From NCBI RefSeq assembly GCF_023555415.1, contig NZ_JAKRYL010000029.1, positions 1 through 54,283 of the forward strand: 54,283 nucleotides of DNA, written 5' to 3'. Source of the DNA: Halalkalibacter alkaliphilus (GTDB lineage Bacteria > Bacillota > Bacilli > Bacillales > Bacillaceae_D). Shown here in pieces: positions 34,503 through 43,964 of this stretch. A model generated the notes under the pieces. The model did not search any database and was not told where the DNA came from. It saw nothing but the letters and a program-made list of their open reading frames with translations. The first letter of the stretch is position 1. Every line of letters begins with the position of its first letter. Made by a program: the position numbers and the translations under genes.

Positions 34503-36107
34503 TTATCCAGATAAATCACGTTTCTTGTATCCAATAAATCCAATAACGATGAATCCGACAGCAATGCAACTCAACACGAATAATATAAAAAAATTCATTT
34601 CTTCAACAGGCAGCTGTGGGATATAGCCGAATGGTGATAGCTTTCCTAACCATTCAGGAAATTGTAGCAATCCACCTAAATAAACGACTAGAAAAGAGTA
34701 ACCTAAATACAGCCAAGTTAATCCTGTATATTCCGGCTTGTAACCGATTATCAGTACCGCCAATCCGATCATAAACCAAATAGCTGGCATATAAACCATC
34801 GCTGCTTTAAACATGACTAGAAAAGAGATGGGTTCCTCCATTACTGAAACAGAAGCAGACCATAATCCTAACACAGCTAAAAAAACCATAACAAATCCCA
34901 AAACGAAAGATAACAAAAAATAACTCCCCATCACGTTCGTTCGAGACACGGCTCGAGATAGTAAATGTTCTGTGTGAGCTCTTCTTTCCTCTCCTTTAAG
35001 CTTCATCATAAACATCAAAGGAGGAACAGTACATATCATCGCAATGACAGACATTAACATCGTTAAAAATTGTTCTGTTAATGATAAACCTTCAACAGGG
35101 GGCATTAATTGACTCATCATTTCATTATTTAAAAAGAAAGATTCTAGGTCACCAAAAACAGAACCGTAAGAAAGACCTAACACATACATACCAATCGCCC
35201 ATGTGATGATCCCGGTACGTTGAAGCCTAAACGCTAATCCAAGAGGACTTTGTAGAAACGGTGAAGCATTCTTTCTCCCTGGTTTTGAAGGAAGAAACCC
35301 TGAATCCAAGTCCCGAATTGTATTCAAATAAAAAGCTAGTGCATTCACCGCGATCGCAGCACAAATGGTTAGGATAACTGGCCACCAAAAATTGTTTACA
35401 TATACTTCTGTTCCTAAAATCCAACCAAGCGGTGAAAACCAAGAAAGCGTTGCGTTACTTACATCACCAACTGCTCGAATGAGATAAGCAATTCCTAATA
35501 TAGTAAATGATAAGCCAATGGTTCCTCTAGAATTCTCTGAAAGCTGAGCAAATAAAGCTGTGACGGCTGTAAAAAAAACTCCGGTTGCCCCAAGTGCAGC
35601 TCCATATAAAAGTGAACCTTCTAGATTGATACTTTCAATTTGTAAACTATATAATCCGATCCCAATTACAATAGATAATAGAACATTTAAACCACTTAAT
35701 ACCCCAACGGCTGCAGAAAGGTTTGATAAACGACCAACAGGGAGGGACCTGATTAATTCAATCCGTCCTTCTTCTTCATCTGTTCGTGTATGACGTGTTA
35801 CGAGTAAAATACTCATGATCGCTACAACGATTGCTGTAAAAAGCAACATTTGGTGTGCCATCATCGGACCTGCCGTATAGTTATCTAATCCATAGCCAGG
35901 TCCAAGCATAGCTGTCATGGCTGGATTTTTCATCGTTTCAGCAATAGCCTGTCTTTCTTGGTCTGTTTGATATAAATTTGTAAAGGATGATGCGGTAATA
36001 ATCGTAATGAGGACAAGAGACGTTATCCAAATTGAAAAACGAATTCGATCACGTCGAATGATAAAGCGAGCCATTTCACCTGTTTGATTAGATAGCTGCT
36101 TCTCCAT
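34503..36107 (-). CDS. ABC-2-type multidrug/antibiotic exporter permease
   Basis: 534 aa with about twelve hydrophobic helices in two related halves, the size of the TnrB2/tetronasin-resistance-like permeases. The start MEKQLSNQTGEMARFIIRRD and the cytoplasmic motif TRTDEEEGRIELIRSLPVGR (repeated as RRAHTEHLLSRAVSRTNV) support this. It forms the pore for the ATPase encoded upstream, with which it shares a one-base junction at 36107. Confidence 0.88.
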   Translation of the reverse strand: MEKQLSNQTGEMARFIIRRDRIRFSIWITSLVLITIITASSFTNLYQTDQERQAIAETMKNPAMTAMLGPGYGLDNYTAGPMMAHQMLLFTAIVVAIMSILLVTRHTRTDEEEGRIELIRSLPVGRLSNLSAAVGVLSGLNVLLSIVIGIGLYSLQIESINLEGSLLYGAALGATGVFFTAVTALFAQLSENSRGTIGLSFTILGIAYLIRAVGDVSNATLSWFSPLGWILGTEVYVNNFWWPVILTICAAIAVNALAFYLNTIRDLDSGFLPSKPGRKNASPFLQSPLGLAFRLQRTGIITWAIGMYVLGLSYGSVFGDLESFFLNNEMMSQLMPPVEGLSLTEQFLTMLMSVIAMICTVPPLMFMMKLKGEERRAHTEHLLSRAVSRTNVMGSYFLLSFVLGFVMVFLAVLGLWSASVSVMEEPISFLVMFKAAMVYMPAIWFMIGLAVLIIGYKPEYTGLTWLYLGYSFLVVYLGGLLQFPEWLGKLSPFGYIPQLPVEEMNFFILFVLSCIAVGFIVIGFIGYKKRDLSG

Positions 36108-37024
36108 TACGAATGACCTCCTGCTCCTAAACGAGAATTCTTTCCTGGACTTTCATAATGACGCATGAATAAATCTTCTAATGTAGGTGGTGAACTTTCT
36201 AGTTTTATCAGGCCATACCGAGTAACGTATTTCATGACTTCATCTAAATGCTCAGAGTCCACTTGGAAAGAGAGTGTCTGTTCCTTTTCTTGAATATCAT
36301 GGACCCCCTTAACTTCGTACAGTCCAGTGATTGGAAGCTTTGTTTCAATAAGCAAGTTCGTTCTAGTTAAATGACGCATTTCATTTAATGTTCCCGTTTC
36401 AATCATTTCACCTTGGCGAATAATTCCGACTCTATCGCATAAGCGCTCTACTTCCGATAAAATGTGACTTGACAGCAATATACTCTTTCCGGCCCTTTTT
36501 GCTTCTATTACACAATCTTGGAACACTTTTTCCATTAACGGATCAAGTCCAGAGGTTGGTTCGTCGAGGATATACAAATCTGCTTCTGCTGCAAAAGCAG
36601 ATATTAACGCAACCTTCTGTCGATTTCCTTTTGAATACGTACGACACTTCTTTGATGGATCAAGTTTGAATCTTTCAATAAACTCGTCTCTGCGATTTTT
36701 ATGAGGGACTCCTCGTAATTTCAAAAATAAATCAATGACTTCCCCACCTGTCAAATTTGGCCAAAGATTCACATCTCCAGGTACATATGCAAGGTGCTGA
36801 TGTATTTCAACTGCATCTTTCCATGCATCTTTTCCAAATATCTTTGCTTCCCCTTCAGATGCTTTCAAAATACCAAGCAAAACTCGAATAGTAGTTGACT
36901 TTCCAGCTCCGTTAGGACCGATAAAGCCAAACACTTCCCCAGGCTTCACTTCCAAATTCACACCTTTTAATGCTGTAAATTTGCCAAATTTCTTTGTTAA
37001 ATTCGTTGTTTTTATAATGGTCAT
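36107..37024 (-). CDS. ABC exporter ATP-binding protein
   Basis: 305 aa. Walker A GPNGAGKST near residues 38-46, signature YSKGNRQKV, Walker B LYILDEPTSGLDP and SSHILSEVERLCD switch. The C-terminal part is the regulatory domain of drug-export ATPases (MTIIKTTNLTKKFGKFTALK at the start). It starts at ATG behind GAGG. The divergent TetR gene and the dyad between them indicate repression relieved by the exported compound. Confidence 0.92.
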   Translation of the reverse strand: MTIIKTTNLTKKFGKFTALKGVNLEVKPGEVFGFIGPNGAGKSTTIRVLLGILKASEGEAKIFGKDAWKDAVEIHQHLAYVPGDVNLWPNLTGGEVIDLFLKLRGVPHKNRRDEFIERFKLDPSKKCRTYSKGNRQKVALISAFAAEADLYILDEPTSGLDPLMEKVFQDCVIEAKRAGKSILLSSHILSEVERLCDRVGIIRQGEMIETGTLNEMRHLTRTNLLIETKLPITGLYEVKGVHDIQEKEQTLSFQVDSEHLDEVMKYVTRYGLIKLESSPPTLEDLFMRHYESPGKNSRLGAGGHS

Positions 37025-37077
37025 TTTTAGTGCCTCCTCATGGGAATTAAGGTTCCCCTCTCCATTATATCTATAAA

Positions 37078-37111
37078 ATTATGAAATAAATTTACTTATA
37101 TATTTCATAAT
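37078..37111. promoter_or_regulatory. Probable TetR operator
   Basis: Perfect 11-bp inverted repeat ATTATGAAATA (37078-37088) and TATTTCATAAT (37101-37111) with a 12-base spacer, midway between the divergent exporter and tetR genes. Confidence 0.75.
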
Positions 37112-37203
37112 ATACATAAAGTACCTTTCTGACAAGATGTTATGAACTTTATCGTTTGTTTTATTTCATATTTTTTATTACAATCTTTATAGAGGTGAAT
37201 GGA

Positions 37204-37800
37204 ATGGATGGTTTTCAACGACGTAAAGAACAAAAGAAACGGAATATCCTTGATGCAGCATTAACGTTGTTTATGGAATACGGCATTTCAAAAGTGTCCA
37301 TTTCAGAAATAGCTAAGGAAGCCAATGTATCGCAAGTGACCATATATAATTATTTTGAAAGCAAACATCAATTAATTCACGATGTATTTATTTATTACGT
37401 AGACAAGGCATCGAGCGATTTTGAAAAGATTGTCTATAGCGACACTCCTTTTCCTGATAAAATCAAAAAGATTATTTTTAATAAGAAAGAAGTAGCGAAA
37501 CAGATAAATGAAGAATTTTATCAATATCTAATGAAAGAATATTCAACTGAAGGAAATTATATTGAGAAGATTTACGTTGAAAAAGCAGTGCCTTATTTTA
37601 CCGTTTTGTTTAAAGAAGGAAAAGAACAAGGGTTTATTGATCCGAACTTATCAGAGGAAGCGATCCTGTTTTATGTACAAATGTTAAAAGATTATATTCA
37701 AAAAGAAGATGTTTATCAAAAAATTCTCCCGCTTACTGAAGAGATAACAAATATCTTTTTTTATGGCATAATTGGGAAACAAAAAAAAGATAAGGAATAG
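37204..37800 (+). CDS. TetR-family regulator of the adjacent ABC exporter
   Basis: 198 aa. The N-terminal helix-turn-helix is typical: NILDAALTLFMEYGISKVSI then SEIAKEANVSQVTIYNYFES. The C-terminal helical domain would bind the inducer. ATG 37204 is six bases behind GAGGTG; a longer frame from 37156 reads through the leader and is unlikely. Confidence 0.88.
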   Translation: MDGFQRRKEQKKRNILDAALTLFMEYGISKVSISEIAKEANVSQVTIYNYFESKHQLIHDVFIYYVDKASSDFEKIVYSDTPFPDKIKKIIFNKKEVAKQINEEFYQYLMKEYSTEGNYIEKIYVEKAVPYFTVLFKEGKEQGFIDPNLSEEAILFYVQMLKDYIQKEDVYQKILPLTEEITNIFFYGIIGKQKKDKE

Positions 37801-37952
37801 AATGTACTTCAAAGTGAGATGCTTCTATTTATGGTTATGCCCCTCCAATGACCCATTTTTTATAATATATGTATAATAAATGAATTAGCCAAGTCAGCCT
37901 CTCTTGAAATTCATAAACTATTATAAATGATGGTAAAAGGAGTGAGGTTATA

Positions 37953-39086
37953 ATGGAGAGTATACGTGAGACTTCTATCTTAAGTAAACCAATAGTAGGA
38001 GTATTAACAAGTTGCAGAAACATAAGGCGTCTAAACGAACAAAAAAACGTTTATAAATATTCTCTTCTTACAAACGCAAATAAAGTTGCCAATACAACAC
38101 TTTATTTTTTTTGTTATAAAGACATTATTTATCATAACAAAACAATTGTAGGAACGTATTATGATGAACAAATAAAAGAATGGAAACAAAAGATTTTCCC
38201 TGTTCCTGATGTTCTATACAATCGAGGGAGTAGAAGTTCTTATAACGTTATGAAGGCAGTAAGATCCCTTCACTCAGGAGAAATGAAAGTAATTAATAGT
38301 GTAGCTGGATTTAGCAAATGGGATGTTTACAAACGTTTAGTTAAGAATAAAGAATTACGGCCTTTTCTCCCCCTTACTAAATACTTTTCTAATGCTTCTG
38401 ATATTTCAAAAGACGACTTTAAAAAATTCATAAAAGAAAATCAAAAAATATATGTAAAAGCGGTAAAGGGATCACGTGGGAAGAAGGTTGTACGTGTAGA
38501 AAAAATAGGTAACGGTTATTGTTTTTCCCATTTCGATAATCAGCTTACTAGTGTTCATGTAAAGAATAAAAATGAGGTATTAAACCTACTAAAGGATTTT
38601 TTTGGATCTAGGAGTGTGATTCTTCAAGAAGGAATTGATTTACTGGAGTTAGATGAACAATTTATTGATATGAGAGCTGAATTGCATAGAAATGGCCAAG
38701 GCGAATTAGAGGTTGTTGCTATACCAGTTCGAGTAGGTAAAAAATCATCACCTATTTCTACACATGGGGGAAGCTTCACATTTGAAGACTTTTATAAAAA
38801 AATTCTTTCGTATTCTGAGGAAGAGGTAGTAGAACTGCGTAAGAAACTTGACGACGTATTGAAGCTATTTTTTAAAGCGCTTGAAAAGGAATATGGTCCT
38901 TTTGGAGAACTTGGAATTGATATAGCTTTGGATAAAGATGGCAACCTATGGTATATCGAGTGCAACGCTCAATCAGCTAAAAAATCATTTTTATCAGCAT
39001 ATGATAAGGAAACTATAGAAAGTTCTTATCTAAATATATTAGAATATGCCAAATTTTTATATGACGAAAAAAAAAAGAAAAGTTAA
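37953..39086 (+). CDS. YheC/YheD-family ATP-grasp protein (copy A)
   Basis: 377 aa. An N-terminal YheC-type region (PIVGVLTSCRNIRRLNEQ; LFPVPDVLYNRGS-like block at 81-93) precedes an ATP-grasp fold: glycine loop KAVKGSRGKKV (169-179) and metal-binding end EYGPFGELGIDIALDKDG...ECNAQSAKKSF (313-346). ATP-grasp enzymes join a carboxylate to an amine or thiol through an acyl-phosphate. YheC and YheD are spore-coat associated in Bacillus with no known reaction. It starts at ATG behind AAAAGGAGTG. CATAAACTA at 37912 resembles a mother-cell -10. Closest in sequence to copy C (42755). Confidence 0.88.
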   Translation: MESIRETSILSKPIVGVLTSCRNIRRLNEQKNVYKYSLLTNANKVANTTLYFFCYKDIIYHNKTIVGTYYDEQIKEWKQKIFPVPDVLYNRGSRSSYNVMKAVRSLHSGEMKVINSVAGFSKWDVYKRLVKNKELRPFLPLTKYFSNASDISKDDFKKFIKENQKIYVKAVKGSRGKKVVRVEKIGNGYCFSHFDNQLTSVHVKNKNEVLNLLKDFFGSRSVILQEGIDLLELDEQFIDMRAELHRNGQGELEVVAIPVRVGKKSSPISTHGGSFTFEDFYKKILSYSEEEVVELRKKLDDVLKLFFKALEKEYGPFGELGIDIALDKDGNLWYIECNAQSAKKSFLSAYDKETIESSYLNILEYAKFLYDEKKKKS

Positions 39087-39146
39087 ACCTGTTGAAGCAT
39101 CCATCAATATTGTCAGTAATTTTCAACTCGTTTAAAAAGGGAAATA

Positions 39147-39183
39147 AAAAAAGTTGTGACTAAAAGCAATCACAACTTTTTTT
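39147..39183. terminator. Bidirectional terminator between copy A and the decarboxylase gene
   Basis: AAAAAAGTTGTGA / TCACAACTTTTTT stem with T runs both ways. Confidence 0.9.
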
Positions 39184-40314
39184 ATGTGAATTTATAAACT
39201 TTTCTAACCTATTCTTCACTTCATATGGTTTTAACGTCGGTCGGCCTAGCTTTTCTTTTGATCCTTTTGCTATTTTCATATATATAAATGTTAATCTTTG
39301 ATCCTCTTTCCACTGTTTGATAGCGGATTTTAGCTGATCCATAGTGTGGATATAGCGTGCAAAAGGATAACCACTAGATGCAGCAATATCTACAAAATTT
39401 GTATTATGAGAGACGGTCTTTTGTCCCCCTGTTGAATCATGTGAATTATTATCAAGCAATATATGAAGCATATTGGAAGGTTGATAATACCCGTTTGTGG
39501 CTAAGCTTCCCATTCTCATTAGTAAAGACCCGTCACCATCAATCACTACACAATTTAAATCTTTTCTAGACAAAGCTAAACCTAAGCCAAGAGAACTGAT
39601 ACAACCCATTGACCCCACCATATATAAATTATGATCGGCATCCTCTATTTCAAATAACTCACGACCTGTTTTCCCTGTTGTAGCTAATTGAACCGTATTT
39701 TCATCTTTTAACGTGTTAATGACAGATAGAACGTCATAGCGAGTTGGCATTTCATCAGCGGAAGGTTCATCTTCTTTTTTACGAATAAGACTAGTTCGTG
39801 ATTCTTGTGCTTTTAGTGCTTCACTTTGGAACGTACCTTTTTTGACAACAAAAAAGAATGATTGATCCTTTTTGATCCATTCGTCTGCTTCCTCTAATTG
39901 TTGTTTGGCCTTCACAATATCTTTTGATAAATATCCCCATTTAATTTCCATCAATTCTAAAAGGTCTGTCGTAATTTTTCCTGTCAATTCATGTTGGGGT
40001 TCATCAGATATTCCTGGCTCTCCTCGGAGACTCACAAAACCAAGTAGAGGAATTTTAAACGGAGCATTCAGTGAGACTAATGGGGATACAGCATTCATTA
40101 AACCTGAATTCTGCATTAAGACAACTGATTTTTTCCCACCAATCTTGCTTCCAGATGATATGGCGATGGCGTCGCCTTCATTGGCTGCGTGAATATAGTT
40201 ACAATCATTTATAGCGTAATTGATTAAGCTTTTTAAAAATGAACAAGGTACACCACTAAAAAAGTCATATCCTAGTTCTTTTAACTTCTCCCCAAACTCC
40301 ACTGTGTTTAACAT
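39160..40314 (-). CDS. Phosphonopyruvate decarboxylase
   Basis: 384 aa ThDP enzyme that converts phosphonopyruvate to phosphonoacetaldehyde, pulling the unfavourable mutase reaction forward. The N-terminal half has [19 protein letters not shown] and the ThDP-activating Glu46 ([11 protein letters not shown]); the ThDP/Mg motif GDGSLL...[12 protein letters not shown] lies in the C-terminal half. It starts at ATG seven bases inside the end of the mutase gene, behind AGGTGAT, so the two are translationally coupled. The C-terminus ends in KSCDCF within the terminator hairpin. Confidence 0.93.
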   Translation of the reverse strand: MLNTVEFGEKLKELGYDFFSGVPCSFLKSLINYAINDCNYIHAANEGDAIAISSGSKIGGKKSVVLMQNSGLMNAVSPLVSLNAPFKIPLLGFVSLRGEPGISDEPQHELTGKITTDLLELMEIKWGYLSKDIVKAKQQLEEADEWIKKDQSFFFVVKKGTFQSEALKAQESRTSLIRKKEDEPSADEMPTRYDVLSVINTLKDENTVQLATTGKTGRELFEIEDADHNLYMVGSMGCISSLGLGLALSRKDLNCVVIDGDGSLLMRMGSLATNGYYQPSNMLHILLDNNSHDSTGGQKTVSHNTNFVDIAASSGYPFARYIHTMDQLKSAIKQWKEDQRLTFIYMKIAKGSKEKLGRPTLKPYEVKNRLEKFINSHKKSCDCF

Positions 40315-41234
40315 GATGTATCACCTTGTTTATCTCCTCCCTCTGTTGATTCTTTACTTGCCCTTTGTGGGAGATATTTTTTTTCTGCCTCTAAAAGCTC
40401 ATCTGCTCCTTGAAGCCTAAAAATTTCACTTACACTAGCAACTTGTTTTTCTATTGAGGTTAAATTTTGAATTCTATATATTTCCTCAGATGTTTTTTGC
40501 ATTGCACTAATGGCAGCACGCACGTTATGGTTTGCCCAAATAGCTAAACTTATCCCTAGTTCTCTAAATCTTTCAGTAGGAATTTGATAATATTTTGTTG
40601 GTACAATGACGACAGGGTGTCTTCCTCCCCATTCTTTCATAAATAACTCTATTTCATTACTATCTGCTCTTTTGCTGTGCACGAGTATAGCATCAGCTCC
40701 AGCCTTTCGGTACGCCTCAGCTCGTTCTAAAACTGACTTTAATTCATGACCAGCAATAAATCCTTCGAGTCTTGCAACTACGTTAAAATCATCATCTGTT
40801 TGAGTATCTTTCATTGCTTTTATCTTTCCACTAAACTCCTCAATATCCGCAAGAGGCTGTGTGTCACCATTTATAAATGAGTTGGTTTTAGGGAACAATT
40901 TATCCTCTATACACACACCAGCTATTTGGCGTTGTTCTAACTTCTTAACTAACCTTCTTGCATTATTGAAGTTACCATAACCTGTATCTCCATCTAGCAA
41001 AATTGGTATGGATGTTCCATCGCTCATAAATTCCAAAACTTCTAACACTTGAGTCCAGGATGCTTCATTGTTATCTCTTACTCCCAAGCTAGCTGAAATC
41101 GATAACCCGCTAGCCCATATTCCACTAAATCCGGTTTCTTCAACTATTTTTGCTGATAAACCATTATGTGCTTCCATTAAGAACTCTAACTGCGGAGAGT
41201 TGAGCAAGGATCGAAGTTGCTTTGTTTTTTTCAC
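40308..41234 (-). CDS. Phosphoenolpyruvate phosphomutase
   Basis: 308 aa. It makes the C-P bond of phosphonates by rearranging phosphoenolpyruvate to phosphonopyruvate, in the cytosol. The diagnostic motif [11 protein letters not shown] is intact at residues 110-120 (Lys and Asn Ser distinguish mutases from isocitrate lyase-like lyases); the Mg/substrate motif [10 protein letters not shown] is at 80-89. It starts at ATG behind AAGGAGG. It is followed directly by the decarboxylase. It diverges from ATP-grasp copy B across 208 bases. Confidence 0.95.
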   Translation of the reverse strand: MKKTKQLRSLLNSPQLEFLMEAHNGLSAKIVEETGFSGIWASGLSISASLGVRDNNEASWTQVLEVLEFMSDGTSIPILLDGDTGYGNFNNARRLVKKLEQRQIAGVCIEDKLFPKTNSFINGDTQPLADIEEFSGKIKAMKDTQTDDDFNVVARLEGFIAGHELKSVLERAEAYRKAGADAILVHSKRADSNEIELFMKEWGGRHPVVIVPTKYYQIPTERFRELGISLAIWANHNVRAAISAMQKTSEEIYRIQNLTSIEKQVASVSEIFRLQGADELLEAEKKYLPQRASKESTEGGDKQGDTSC

Positions 41235-41242
41235 TTTTAAAC

Positions 41243-41311
41243 CTCCTTAATAGGCGCAATAGAATGAATGCAAAATGATTTACAATACATTTACATTATT
41301 CTATTAAGGAG
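41243..41311. repeat. 11-bp inverted repeat in the mutase/ATP-grasp intergenic region
   Basis: CTCCTTAATAG (41243-41253) and CTATTAAGGAG (41301-41311) are perfect inverted copies. Each contains the ribosome site of an outward-facing reading frame: the mutase gene on minus, and a 12-codon frame on plus. Confidence 0.5.
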
Positions 41312-41319
41312 CGATCAAT

Positions 41320-41358
41320 TTGAAAGGTACAATGGCGCAATTCAAACTAAATTATTAA
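41320..41358 (+). CDS. Possible 12-aa leader or peptide ORF
   Basis: TTG eight bases behind AAGGAG reads MKGTMAQFKLNY and then stop, in the leader of ATP-grasp copy B. It may be a leader peptide, a very short substrate peptide or chance. The ribosome site is the only support. Confidence 0.25.
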   Translation: MKGTMAQFKLNY

Positions 41359-41442
41359 TTATTTCCCACAACCCTTATATATGCCGTTTCCGTTTTAAGG
41401 AAATGAACATAAGTATTGTTGAGAAGGGAGTGAAATAAAGAA

Positions 41443-42558
41443 ATGGCAACTTCTGATTCAATAATAATCGGAGTTCTTGTAACAAATCGAGTTATCAATA
41501 AATTAATGAAAGGCGACCATTCCATGAGAGGATATGACCGCCTTGTTCAACTATCAAAAGCTGCTAAAGTGGCTAATGTGACCCTTTATTTCTTTTCTGC
41601 AAAAAACGTTTACTTCTCAAAAGCTGTAAAAGGAATGATCATGGACGAACAAGGAGTTTGGGAAAAGAAGTTATTTCCATTGCCCGATGTATTATATGAT
41701 CGTCTTGCTACGAGAGATACAAAAAGCTTATCAGAGCAAATAAGACGTGAGTTTGACCGAAAAGGAATAAAGAAAATTAATTCCATTTCCTATTTTAATA
41801 AGGGGGAAGTTTACACGAACCTTCTTAAAAATGAAAAATCGAATAAATATTTGCCAGAAACGAAATGGTTTAAAAATGAGAAAGAACTAATTACCTTCTT
41901 AGATCGTCATTCAAAGGTTTATTTAAAAGCTGCACGTGGCGGAAGAGGACGAAGTGTTTTATGTATAGAGAGTGTTGAATCCAATGGATATCAATATAAA
42001 TATTTCAGGGATGATCGTTTATTTACAGGGAAAGCTTTAAATTTCAATGAGTTGTTCACATTTATCCAAAAATTTTTTAAAGACAGACCTTTCATTATGC
42101 AAAAAGGAATCAACTTATTAAAAGTCGATAATAGCAACATTGACTTTCGTGCTGAGTTACAAAGGAATGGAGAAGGCAAATTAGGAATTACCGGGATAAC
42201 AGCTCGGACAGGAGTGAAGAACTCTCCTATTACTACTCATTCTTCTGCTTATACTCTCGAACAATTTTTGGAAACAGTATTATATTATCCACAAGAAGAA
42301 ATATATTTAATTAAAGATCAATTCGAAACATTTTTATACGACATGTATCATGCGCTCGAAGAAGCATACGGTCCATTTGGAGAAATTGGAATTGATTTCG
42401 GTCTAGATACAAATGGCGATATTTGGTTCATTGAACCAAATGCAAAATCTGCAAAAGTTTCCTTATATAAAGCATATGACAAAGAAACGTACTTTAAAGC
42501 ATTCTTAAACCCAATTGAGTATGCTAAATTTCTTATGAAATCAGTTCGTAATAATTAA
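41443..42558 (+). CDS. YheC/YheD-family ATP-grasp protein (copy B)
   Basis: 371 aa, same layout as copies A and C but more distant. The N-terminal region reads IIIGVLVTNRVINKLMKGDH; the PDVLYDR block is at about 85-91; glycine loop KAARGGRGRSV near 162-172; C-terminal EAYGPFGEIGIDFGLDTNGD and EPNAKSAKVS. Note EPNA rather than ECNA. Candidate amide or ester ligase acting on a product of the phosphonate genes. It starts at ATG behind GGGAGTG and is followed by its own terminator. Confidence 0.87.
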   Translation: MATSDSIIIGVLVTNRVINKLMKGDHSMRGYDRLVQLSKAAKVANVTLYFFSAKNVYFSKAVKGMIMDEQGVWEKKLFPLPDVLYDRLATRDTKSLSEQIRREFDRKGIKKINSISYFNKGEVYTNLLKNEKSNKYLPETKWFKNEKELITFLDRHSKVYLKAARGGRGRSVLCIESVESNGYQYKYFRDDRLFTGKALNFNELFTFIQKFFKDRPFIMQKGINLLKVDNSNIDFRAELQRNGEGKLGITGITARTGVKNSPITTHSSAYTLEQFLETVLYYPQEEIYLIKDQFETFLYDMYHALEEAYGPFGEIGIDFGLDTNGDIWFIEPNAKSAKVSLYKAYDKETYFKAFLNPIEYAKFLMKSVRNN

Positions 42559-42569
42559 AGTATTGTTAT

Positions 42570-42602
42570 AAAGAACCTGCTTATTTAGGTTCTTTATATT
42601 TT
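42570..42602 (+). terminator. Terminator of ATP-grasp copy B
   Basis: AAAGAACCT / AGGTTCTTT stem, then T-rich. Confidence 0.75.
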
Positions 42603-42710
42603 ATATTAATTTCATTAATAACAAATTTCTCTTTAACAAAAAATACTTCACTTGTTACAGAAAATACCTATGTCAATTTAAATCACATAAAACTAAATTA
42701 CCAATACTTT

Positions 42711-42738
42711 CACAATTGCCAGTTAATGTCATAAGCTA
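42711..42738 (+). promoter_or_regulatory. Sigma-K-like promoter of ATP-grasp copy C
   Basis: CAC (42711-42713), 16 bases, then CATAAGCTA (42730-42738), matching the late mother-cell pattern AC-N16-CATAnnnTA. The start codon is 16 bases on, which is short but workable. Confidence 0.45.
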
Positions 42739-42754
42739 AAGAGGGTGGCGTAGC

Positions 42755-43879
42755 ATGAATAGGGTAGGTCAAGATACATCCTATATAAAACCCATTGTAG
42801 GCGTACTAACTTCGCGGAGTATTGTAAGCAAATTAATGCGGCAAGAACTTCATATAAAATATACTCACATGGCAAGAGCGAACAAGGTTGCAAGAATAAC
42901 CCTTTATTTTTTTTCGCCACGAGATATAAATTACGTTATCAAAACCATTTCTGGAATATATTTTGATTATCAAGATAAAATTTGGAAACAAAAAAGCTTT
43001 CCTTTTCCAGATGTGGTGTATAACCGTGGTTATAGGGGCTCGTTAAACGTAACAAAGGCAATCAATACGTTTCAGGCAAACGGAGTTCAGTTAATTAATA
43101 CACTTTCTGGATTTAATAAGTGGGATGTTTATCGATCCCTTGTTAAGAAAAAAAAATTGCAGCCATTTTTACCTTCTACTCGTTTTTTTGAGAAAGCTCA
43201 TAATATAACAACAAAAGATATTGAAACACTCTTAAAAAAAGGAACGAAACTATATATTAAAGCTACAAGAGGATCCCGTGGCAGAAAAGTTGTAAGTATT
43301 GAAAAAAAACAAAATGGCTATGAATGTTCTTTTTTTATTGGTAAACTCACAATCATTCAAGTTAATAATAAGACTAAAATCATAGACATTCTAAAAGAAT
43401 TTTTTGGAGAATCAAATATTATTGTTCAAGATGCAATTGATCTAGTAAAGATAGATAACCAAATTGTTGACTTACGAGCTGAAGTACAGCGAAATGGAAA
43501 AGGAGAAATAGAAGTGACAGCTATTCCGGTTCGAATTGGTCAAAAGTTCTCCCCTATTTCTACTCATGGTAACAGTTTTACATTTAACGATTTTTTTAAA
43601 GTCATCCTTTCCTATTCAGAAGAAGATGTTAATCTGTTGCATAACAAAATTGAGGACGTATTGATACAATTATATACTTCTATTGAAGAAGAATATGGTC
43701 CATTCGGCGAAATTGGAATTGATATTGGTTTAGATAAAAAAGGAGAATTATGGTTTATAGAGTGTAATGCATTCTCCGCTAAAAAATCATTTATAAAAGC
43801 ATACGATGAGAAAACCATTACACGATCTTTTTTAAACCTACTGGAGTATGCGAAGTTTATGTATTACAAAGGGAATTAA
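42755..43879 (+). CDS. YheC/YheD-family ATP-grasp protein (copy C)
   Basis: 374 aa, clearly paralogous to copy A: PIVGVLTSRSIVSKLMRQEL, PDVVYNRGYRGSLNV, glycine loop KATRGSRGRKV near 168-178, C-terminal EEYGPFGEIGIDIGLDKKGE and ECNAFSAKKSF. It starts at ATG behind GAGGGTGG. It is 85 bases ahead of the kamA-like gene on the same strand with no strong terminator between, so the two probably form one transcript. Confidence 0.88.
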   Translation: MNRVGQDTSYIKPIVGVLTSRSIVSKLMRQELHIKYTHMARANKVARITLYFFSPRDINYVIKTISGIYFDYQDKIWKQKSFPFPDVVYNRGYRGSLNVTKAINTFQANGVQLINTLSGFNKWDVYRSLVKKKKLQPFLPSTRFFEKAHNITTKDIETLLKKGTKLYIKATRGSRGRKVVSIEKKQNGYECSFFIGKLTIIQVNNKTKIIDILKEFFGESNIIVQDAIDLVKIDNQIVDLRAEVQRNGKGEIEVTAIPVRIGQKFSPISTHGNSFTFNDFFKVILSYSEEDVNLLHNKIEDVLIQLYTSIEEEYGPFGEIGIDIGLDKKGELWFIECNAFSAKKSFIKAYDEKTITRSFLNLLEYAKFMYYKGN

Positions 43880-43913
43880 ACTGTTCTATTTATAGCATAT
43901 CTTTTTATCTATT

Positions 43914-43937
43914 AGTTGTAATCACCATACAACTACT
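43914..43937. repeat. Inverted repeat before the kamA-like gene
   Basis: TAGTTGTA and TACAACTA flank eight or fewer bases (ATCACCA). There is no T run, so an operator or leader structure is as likely as a terminator. Confidence 0.4.
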
Positions 43938-43964
43938 AATTATGGAGAGGGGTAAAATTGTGAT

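Noticed and set aside
41421-41428. GAGAAGGG as a SpoIIIE recognition octamer
   Set aside because: It points away from the dif-like site and doubles as the ribosome site of ATP-grasp copy B, so it is not informative.
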